Source of the DNA: Bacteroides mediterraneensis
GTDB taxonomy: Bacteria; Bacteroidota; Bacteroidia; Bacteroidales; Bacteroidaceae
Assembly: GCF_900128455.1 (NCBI RefSeq)
Contig: NZ_LT635783.1
Span: 3,524,546 to 3,588,545, forward strand
DNA: 64,000 bases
Direction of reading: 5' to 3'
Part shown: positions 57,330 through 64,000 of the stretch, one piece after another
How positions within the stretch are numbered: the stretch's first letter is position 1
Layout of the letters: the number at the start of each line of letters is the position of its first letter
The notes under the pieces: model-generated
The model's input: the letters and a program-made list of their open reading frames with translations, nothing else
What the model was told of the DNA's origin: nothing
The model's database searches: none
Translations under genes and position numbers: made by a program

Positions 57330-59219
57330 ATGGATTATACAATTCTGATACTTGCCCTCCCAATGCTGAGCTTCCTGCTTCTGGCACTGGCCGGCATGAA
57401 AATGCCTCATCGTGTAGCGGGCGCCATCGGCACACTTTCACTGGGAGTGGTAGCCGTACTGAGCTATCTGACGGCATTCAGCTATTTCACGGCTCCACGT
57501 ACTGCGGAAGGCCTCTACCCTACGCTGACTCCGTGGAACATTGAATGGCTGCCGTTCACTTCGTCTCTTCATATTGACATGGGTATCCTGCTGGACCCGA
57601 TTTCCGTCATGATGCTGGTGGTCATCTCCACCGTTTCCCTGATGGTACACATCTACTCTTTCGGTTACATGAAAGGAGAGGTCGGTTTCCAGCGGTATTA
57701 CGCCTTCCTGTCATTGTTTACTTTCTCCATGCTGGGACTGGTCGTTGCAACCAATATCTTCCAGATGTATGTGTTCTGGGAGCTGGTGGGTGTGTCTTCT
57801 TACCTGCTCATCGGTTTCTACTACACCAAACCGGAAGCCATTGCTGCCAGTAAGAAAGCGTTTATCGTAACCCGTTTTGCCGACCTGGGCTTCCTAATCG
57901 GTATCCTGATTTACGGATATTACATGCAGACCTTTACCTTCACTCCGGGCACGGAACGTCTGATGCAGGCCGGGATGGTACTTCCCCTTGCACTGGGACT
58001 GATGTTCGTGGGTGGTGCCGGTAAGAGTGCCATGTTCCCGTTGCATATCTGGTTGCCGGACGCCATGGAAGGTCCAACTCCGGTATCTGCCTTGATTCAT
58101 GCCGCCACCATGGTGGTAGCCGGGGTGTACCTGGTAGCCCGCATGTTCCCGCTGTTCATCGGTTATGCGCCTCACACCCTGCACATCGTGGCCTGGGTAG
58201 GTGCTTTCACTGCCTTCTACGCAGCCAGCGTAGCCTGCGCACAGAGTGATATCAAACGTGTACTTGCCTTCTCTACCATCTCACAGATTGGTTTCATGAT
58301 GGTGGCACTGGGTGTCTGCACTGCAGCCGACCCGCACGAAGGCGGTCTGGGTTACATGGCCGGCATGTTCCACCTGTTCACTCACGCCATGTTCAAAGCC
58401 CTGCTTTTCCTGGGCGCCGGATGCATCATCCATGCCGTTCACAGCAACGAAATGGAGACCATGGGCGGCTTGCACAAATACATGCCGATTACTCACATCA
58501 CCTTCCTGATTGCCTGTCTGGCCATCGCCGGTATTCCTCCATTCTCCGGATTCTTCTCCAAGGACGAGATTTTGACGGCCTGCTTCCAGTACAGCCCGGT
58601 CATCGGATGGATTATGACGATTATCGCCGGAATGACCGCTTTCTACATGTTCCGTCTGTACTACTGCATCTTCTGGGGCAAGGAAAACAAGGAACTGCAT
58701 GCACACCATGTACCGCATGAAAGTCCGCTGACCATGACCTTCCCACTGATGTTCCTGGCACTGGTTACTATCGTAGCCGGATTCATTCCTTTCGGCCACT
58801 TCGTATCTTCCAACGGACACGCCTACGACATTCACCTCGACTGGGGAGTAGCCGGCACAAGCATCGTCATTGCCGTTATCGCCATTGCCTTGGCCACTTG
58901 GATGTATGCCCGCGAAAAACAGCCTGTACCCGAGATGCTGGCACAGCGATTCAGTACCCTGCACCGTGCAGCCTACAAGCGTTTCTATATGGATGAAATC
59001 TGGTTGTTCGTCACTAAAAAAATCATCTTCCGCTGCGTATCCACTCCGCTGGCATGGTTCGACCGCCACGTCATCGACCAGTTCATGAACTTCATGGCAT
59101 GGAGCACCAACGCCGCTGGAGAAACCGTACAGCCGATACAGAACGGTAAAATCCAGACATACACTCATTATTTCCTGGCAGGTATTATTGTACTGACAAT
59201 CATCTTGCTGCTGAACTAA
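57330..59219 (+). CDS. nuoL: NADH-quinone oxidoreductase subunit L
   Basis: 629 residues, the distal antiporter-like proton pump with a long C-terminal lateral helix region. Typical motifs: FQMYVFWELVGVSSYLLIGF (Glu of helix 5), WLPDAMEGPTPVSALIHAAT and the FTHAMFKALLFLGAG helix. The ATG at 57330 is chosen; a TTG two codons upstream is unlikely. Confidence 0.96.
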   Translation: MDYTILILALPMLSFLLLALAGMKMPHRVAGAIGTLSLGVVAVLSYLTAFSYFTAPRTAEGLYPTLTPWNIEWLPFTSSLHIDMGILLDPISVMMLVVISTVSLMVHIYSFGYMKGEVGFQRYYAFLSLFTFSMLGLVVATNIFQMYVFWELVGVSSYLLIGFYYTKPEAIAASKKAFIVTRFADLGFLIGILIYGYYMQTFTFTPGTERLMQAGMVLPLALGLMFVGGAGKSAMFPLHIWLPDAMEGPTPVSALIHAATMVVAGVYLVARMFPLFIGYAPHTLHIVAWVGAFTAFYAASVACAQSDIKRVLAFSTISQIGFMMVALGVCTAADPHEGGLGYMAGMFHLFTHAMFKALLFLGAGCIIHAVHSNEMETMGGLHKYMPITHITFLIACLAIAGIPPFSGFFSKDEILTACFQYSPVIGWIMTIIAGMTAFYMFRLYYCIFWGKENKELHAHHVPHESPLTMTFPLMFLALVTIVAGFIPFGHFVSSNGHAYDIHLDWGVAGTSIVIAVIAIALATWMYAREKQPVPEMLAQRFSTLHRAAYKRFYMDEIWLFVTKKIIFRCVSTPLAWFDRHVIDQFMNFMAWSTNAAGETVQPIQNGKIQTYTHYFLAGIIVLTIILLLN

Positions 59220-59239
59220 CAAAGAAGAATCTATAACGT

Positions 59240-60721
59240 ATGAATATATTAAGTCTTTTCGTATTGATACCTCTGCTGATGCTGCTGGGACTGTGGATTG
59301 CCCGCAACGTCAATCAGGTCAGAGGAGTGATGGTGGCCGGCTCGTCCATCCTGCTGGTGCTTGCCGCCTACCTCACGGTGTCTTATATCGGACAGCGCCA
59401 TGCCGGAGCCACGGCTGAGATGCTTTTCACAGACAGCATCACGTGGTATGCCCCGCTTCACATCTGCTACTCGGTGGGAGTAGACGGCATCTCAGTCGTC
59501 ATGCTGCTGCTGAGTTCCATCATCGTATTTACTGGTACATTCGCATCTTGGAAACTAAAGCCGCTCACCAAGGAATACTTCTTGTGGTTCACCCTGCTGA
59601 GTACCGGTGTATTCGGTTTCTTCATCTCTACCGACTTGTTCACGATGTTCATGTTCTATGAAGTAGCCTTGATTCCGATGTACCTGCTGATTGGCGTATG
59701 GGGAAGTGGCCGCAAGGAATACGCCGCCATGAAACTGACCCTGATGCTGATGGGTGGTTCCGCCTTCCTGTTAATTGGTATCCTGGGCATATACTACGGA
59801 GCCGGCGCAGAAACCATGAACATTCTGGAAATCGTGAAACACCAGATACCGACCGAAATGCAACGCATCTTCTTCCCGATGGTCTTTCTGGGATTCGGCG
59901 TATTGGGTGCCCTCTTCCCCTTCCATACATGGAGTCCCGACGGTCATGCTTCTGCCCCAACCGCAGTAAGTATGCTGCACGCCGGCGTACTGATGAAACT
60001 GGGAGGTTACGGATGCTTCCGTATCGCCATGTACCTGATGCCGACCGGAGCTGCCATCTGGGGAGACTTCTTCCTGGTGCTGACAACCATCTCTGTAGTG
60101 TACGGTGCCTTCAGTGCCGTAGTACAGACCGACTTGAAATACATCAACGCCTACTCTTCCGTAAGCCACTGCGGACTGGTGTTGTTTGCCTTGCTGATGA
60201 TGACCCGTGTCAGTGCGACGGGTGCCATCCTGCAGATGCTGAGCCACGGATTGATGACCGCCCTGTTCTTCGCCCTCATCGGTATGATTTACGGACGCAC
60301 GCACACCCGTGACATCCGTCAGCTGAGCGGACTGATGAAAATCATGCCGTTCCTGTCTGTCGGCTATGTCATTGCCGGTCTGGCCAACCTGGGTCTTCCG
60401 GGTCTGAGCGGATTCATTGCCGAAATGACTGTCTTCGTAGGTTCCTTCCAGAACCATGATATGTTCCACCGCGCCTGCACCGTCATCGCTACGATGAGTA
60501 TTGTGATTACAGCAGTATATATCCTGCGCGTAGTCGGAAAAATCCTGTATGGTACCTGCCATAACCCGGAGCACCTGAAACTGACCGATGCCACCTGGGA
60601 CGAACGTCTGGCTGTAATCTGCCTGATTGTGGCCGTAGCCGGACTGGGACTTGCTCCATACTGGGTGAGCAACGTCATCAGCGGAAGCGTAGAACCTATT
60701 ATCAGCCAACTTATCCGATAA
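59240..60721 (+). CDS. nuoM: NADH-quinone oxidoreductase subunit M
   Basis: 493 residues, the middle antiporter-like proton pump with about 14 membrane helices. Motifs: MFMFYEVALIPMYLLIGVWG (conserved Glu), WSPDGHASAPTAVSMLHAGV and the FALIGMIYGRTHTRDI loop. Confidence 0.96.
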   Translation: MNILSLFVLIPLLMLLGLWIARNVNQVRGVMVAGSSILLVLAAYLTVSYIGQRHAGATAEMLFTDSITWYAPLHICYSVGVDGISVVMLLLSSIIVFTGTFASWKLKPLTKEYFLWFTLLSTGVFGFFISTDLFTMFMFYEVALIPMYLLIGVWGSGRKEYAAMKLTLMLMGGSAFLLIGILGIYYGAGAETMNILEIVKHQIPTEMQRIFFPMVFLGFGVLGALFPFHTWSPDGHASAPTAVSMLHAGVLMKLGGYGCFRIAMYLMPTGAAIWGDFFLVLTTISVVYGAFSAVVQTDLKYINAYSSVSHCGLVLFALLMMTRVSATGAILQMLSHGLMTALFFALIGMIYGRTHTRDIRQLSGLMKIMPFLSVGYVIAGLANLGLPGLSGFIAEMTVFVGSFQNHDMFHRACTVIATMSIVITAVYILRVVGKILYGTCHNPEHLKLTDATWDERLAVICLIVAVAGLGLAPYWVSNVISGSVEPIISQLIR

Positions 60722-60745
60722 CCCGAATAAACAAAAAGAAATTAT

Positions 60746-62164
60746 ATGAGCGAATTATTTACTATGCAGGCTGAAATAAGCCTGGTCGCTATCATCCTCC
60801 TCATGCTGCTGGCCGACCTGATTATGAAGACGCCCAGCCATAAGCCGCTCCAGTATATGGCTTGCGTGCTCATGGTCGTTCAACTGGCCTTGAACATCGT
60901 TCCGACCAGCGGCGAAGCATTCGGAGGAATGTATCATGCCACGCCGATGGCATCTATCGTAAAAACCATCCTGACCGCCGGTACCCTGCTCGTATTCCTG
61001 CAGTCGGGCGAATGGCTGTCACGCGAAGATACTCGCCACAAAACCGGTGAGTTCTACATGCTGACCTTGAGTACGCTGCTGGGAATGTATTTCATGGTGA
61101 GTGCCGGAAGCTTTATCCTGTTCTACGTCGGACTGGAACTGGCCAGCATCCCGATGGCCTGTCTGGTGGCTTTCGACAAATTCCGTCATCACAGCGCTGA
61201 AGCCGGAGCGAAGTTTATCCTGAACTCCATGTTCTCTTCTGCCCTGATGCTGTATGGTATCTCTATGGTGTACGGTACTACCGGAACCACTTATTTTGCC
61301 GACGTGACGGCCGCACTGACCGGCACGCCACTGCAAATCATGGCCATGGTGTTCTTCTTTGCCGGACTGGGATTCAAGCTGAGCTTGGTGCCGTTCCACA
61401 TGTGGACCCCCGATACTTACCAAGGAGCCCCGACCAATGTGTCGGCCTACCTGTCTGTCATCTCCAAAGGTGCAGCTGCCTTTGCTTTGATGAGTATTTT
61501 GGTGAAAGTGTTCGGACAGATGGCAGCCAACTGGAGCCTGCTGCTGAGCATCGTCATCGTGCTGACCATTACTATTGCCAATATCTTCGCTATCCTGCAG
61601 GAAGACCTGAAACGATTCATGGCCTACAGTAGTATCTCACAGGCCGGCTATATCATGCTGGCCGTACTTGGAGGGAACGAACAGGGAATGGCTTCACTGG
61701 TGTACTACCTTGTAGTGTACATCGCCGCCAACCTCGCTGTATTCGGTGTAATCAGTGTCATTGAACAACATACCGGAGGTAAAGTGGACCGCAGTGCATA
61801 CAACGGACTCTACAAGACCAACCCGCGCCTGACCTTCCTCATGACGCTGGCCTTGTTCTCTTTGGCCGGAATCCCGCCGTTTGCCGGATTCTTCTCCAAA
61901 TTCTTCGTATTTGCCTCTGCCTTCCACAGCGGCCACTGGCTGGTAGTGTTCCTGGCATTGGTGAACACCATCATTTCCCTCTACTACTACCTGCTGATTG
62001 TGAAAGCCATGTACATCACTCCCAACGATACGCCGATTGCTACTTTCCGTACACCGGCCCTGGCACGTACAGGATTATTCATTTGTCTCATTGGAGTCAT
62101 CATTCTGGGACTTTGCAGCGGAGTGTACGACTTGTTCAGCCACGTAGCCGGATTAGGATTCTGA
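60746..62164 (+). CDS. nuoN: NADH-quinone oxidoreductase subunit N
   Basis: 472 residues, the third antiporter-like pump and the last gene of the operon. Motifs: [38 protein letters not shown] and [17 protein letters not shown] strong terminator follows. Confidence 0.96.
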   Translation: MSELFTMQAEISLVAIILLMLLADLIMKTPSHKPLQYMACVLMVVQLALNIVPTSGEAFGGMYHATPMASIVKTILTAGTLLVFLQSGEWLSREDTRHKTGEFYMLTLSTLLGMYFMVSAGSFILFYVGLELASIPMACLVAFDKFRHHSAEAGAKFILNSMFSSALMLYGISMVYGTTGTTYFADVTAALTGTPLQIMAMVFFFAGLGFKLSLVPFHMWTPDTYQGAPTNVSAYLSVISKGAAAFALMSILVKVFGQMAANWSLLLSIVIVLTITIANIFAILQEDLKRFMAYSSISQAGYIMLAVLGGNEQGMASLVYYLVVYIAANLAVFGVISVIEQHTGGKVDRSAYNGLYKTNPRLTFLMTLALFSLAGIPPFAGFFSKFFVFASAFHSGHWLVVFLALVNTIISLYYYLLIVKAMYITPNDTPIATFRTPALARTGLFICLIGVIILGLCSGVYDLFSHVAGLGF

Positions 62165-62190
62165 TCCGATAATCATATTATCATTTTTAT

Positions 62191-62233
62191 AGAGGTCATC
62201 TCAAAGTCGATTTGAGATGACCTCTTTCTTTTT
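62191..62233 (+). terminator. Terminator of the nuo operon
   Basis: AGAGGTCATCTCAAA (62191-62205) pairs perfectly with TTTGAGATGACCTCT (62211-62225) and is followed by TTCTTTTT. It starts 27 nt after the nuoN stop. Confidence 0.9.
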
Positions 62234-62387
62234 AATCACAAATCCATTTTTCACATTTCTTTCCCTCTCCCAACCCAAAACCACAAAACAATTTATCTAA
62301 ATGTGATAAATACAGCTATTCTCTTATCATTATGTTATTACATAAAATAAAATAACTTCATAATGATTTTATATTATAAAATTATAT

Positions 62388-62395
62388 TACTTTTG
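62388..62395 (+). promoter_or_regulatory. Candidate -7 box of the interrupted susC gene
   Basis: TACTTTTG matches TAnnTTTG, 49 bp upstream of the start codon at 62445, in an A+T-rich stretch. Confidence 0.5.
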
Positions 62396-62444
62396 CGGCG
62401 TACTAAAACATATAAATTAAACTATTATCAACACAAAATTCACT

Positions 62445-64000
62445 ATGAGTTCTAAATCATGTTTTTCAAAAAGTAGCTGCTTCCTACTGGCAAGTGCCTT
62501 AATCGGCACCTCTCTGCCCGCTTTTGCTACTTCTTCAGAGACCAGTACTAACCTGGTTGTCCAACAACAAAACCAAAAACTAAAAGGACAAGTCATTGAC
62601 GCCAAAACAGGTGATCCTGTAATCGGAGTGAACATTCTGGTAAAAGGAACAACCAACGGAACCATCACAGACATCGATGGGAAATATGAAATCAATGCTC
62701 CCGTAGGTTCCCTTCTTCAAATCTCTTTCATCGGATACCAGACAGTAGAAATAAAAGCCACAGCCGGTGAACAAACCATCAAGCTGCAGGAAGATACCGA
62801 AACTTTGGATGAAGTGGTAGTAGTAGGTTATGGCGTACAGAAAAAGGAAAGTCTGACTGGTGCCATGTCTACACTGAAAGAAAACAGACTGAAAGATATC
62901 ACCACACCGACTGTGGAAAACATGCTGAACGGTAAAGTCTCCGGAGTATATGTAGCGCCGGGCTCAGGACAGCCGGGTTCTAACGGAGCCGTACAGATTC
63001 GTGGACGTGCCACACTGAGTGGAAGTACCTCTCCGCTATGGGTAATCGATGGAGTCATCGTAGGTGAAGACCCCGGCGTACTGAACCCCTCGGATATTGA
63101 GAACATGACCATATTGAAGGATGCGGCCTCAACTGCCATCTATGGCTCACAAGGTGCAAACGGTGTCATCATCGTGACCACAAAAATGGGAAAGAGCGAA
63201 AAGATGAAAATCAATGCCTCTGTCAAACTGGGGGTCAGCACCATGACCAACGGAAAGATGGAAGTGATGAATGGAGCAGAACTCTACGATTATTATGCAT
63301 CCTTCCCCAACTAGGAAGACATCAAATTCTCACGCTGGAATCCCGATTTGAGAAACGCCAACTTCGACTGGGGAGACTTGGCCTCACAAGCTGGATTTAC
63401 ACAAGACTACAATCTTTCCTTATCCGGAGGAAATGAAAAAATGAGTTCCTATTTCTCCTTGGGATATTATAGCGAGGAAGGAACCGTAAAAGGATACAAG
63501 TACGACCGGTACAGCTTCCGTTACCGTTCCAACTACAAGCCCTTCTCCTGGCTGACCATCAAACCGAACATTTCAGGCTCGATGAAGAATACCAACGACG
63601 CCCAGTATGATTACACCGCCAAATATACCATGTTCCCTTGGGATAGCCCATACGATGAAGATGGCAATCTGGTTCCCGACCGTTACAGCGGATGGGTGGA
63701 CAGCTCTGACCTGAATTACCTGAATGCCCTTTCTTATGGAAACCATACCACACAAAAAACATACGAGTTCTCCGGCAATTTCGACTTTGATATCAAAATA
63801 ACGGACTGGCTGACTTTCACCTCGGTCAATAACTACCGCTGGACAGGGTACTTCCAGTCTACTTATACAGACCCGCGTACAGACAGTGCCTCCGGTGTGC
63901 AGGGACGTGTGGAGGAAGAGCAGACCAACAACATTCAGCGTTACACCAACCAATACCTGACTTTCAACAAGATGTTCGGAAAACATTCCGTACAAGCCTT
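62445..64000 (+). pseudogene. SusC/RagA-family receptor interrupted by one in-frame TAG (cut by window edge)
   Basis: A SusC-type gene with signal peptide (SCFLLASALIGTSLPAFA), CarboxypepD_reg-like domain (residues about 45-125) and plug (RATLSGSTSPLWVIDGVIV, LKDAASTAIYGSQGANGV). The frame stops at TAG 63312-63314 after YDYYASFPN, codon 290, then stays open in the same frame to the window end with typical SusC barrel sequence (FTQDYNLSLSGGNEKMSSYF). A single change from CAG would restore it. Promoter and start look intact. It may be a recent nonsense mutation, a strain variant, or a sequencing error; the rest of the gene lies outside the window. Confidence 0.85.

Noticed and set aside
1..64000. 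CRISPR array, tRNA or rRNA genes, insertion sequences
   Set aside because: No regular array of repeats and unique spacers, no recognisable tRNA or rRNA sequence and no transposase gene were found by reading; a dedicated scan could still reveal a missed tRNA.

Overview
The window looks like chromosome from a gut Bacteroidales bacterium of the Bacteroidaceae (Bacteroides/Phocaeicola type); I cannot resolve the species. The basis is: several SusC/SusD outer-membrane pairs, promoters matching the Bacteroides -7 box TAnnTTTG, an 11-subunit complex I with fused NuoCD and no NuoEFG, and lipoprotein signals with little Shine-Dalgarno use. I recognised no rRNA, tRNA or CRISPR array.

Layout. 1-8.1 kb: end of a lipoprotein gene, then a LytS/LytTR-type two-component system divergent from a tripartite RND efflux operon. 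The kinase seems to carry a 1-nt frameshift near its start. A 21-bp-spaced direct repeat upstream of the efflux operon is a good candidate LytTR operator. 8.1-20.4 kb (all minus strand): M13 peptidase and ABC-F ATPase, an SBF-type symporter, class I fumarase, and an hflX-DUF4954-TlpA-like operon. 20.5-25.7 kb: a complete susC-susD-lipoprotein operon on the minus strand.

26.2-43.5 kb is the most interesting part: a SusC/SusD shufflon. Three susC/susD pairs lie here, but only the rightmost susC (C, plus strand, 38742-41909) has a promoter, start codon and signal peptide. The other two (A, ending near 30558, and B, ending near 36884; both minus strand) begin abruptly inside the CarboxypepD_reg-like domain, exactly at a 32-bp sequence identical in all three genes and inverted in C relative to A and B. 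A tyrosine recombinase gene (37238-38401) lies between B and C inside the smallest invertible segment. Inversion would move the promoter, signal peptide and first 67 codons in frame onto B (2.1-kb flip) or A (8.4-kb flip), switching which outer-membrane importer is made. This resembles SusC/RagA shufflons known in B. fragilis; this instance, its candidate crossover element AGTTC-GGCGG-GAACT, the duplicated terminators and the embedded AAA-ATPase/nuclease gene deserve attention.

43.6-51.6 kb: a sugar nucleotidyltransferase, divergent from overlapping tamB and tamA-like genes for outer-membrane assembly. 51.7-62.2 kb: a small membrane-anchored protein, then nuoABCDHIJKLMN with a terminator. 62.4 kb to the end: another susC whose frame is interrupted by one TAG codon and otherwise stays open to the window edge.
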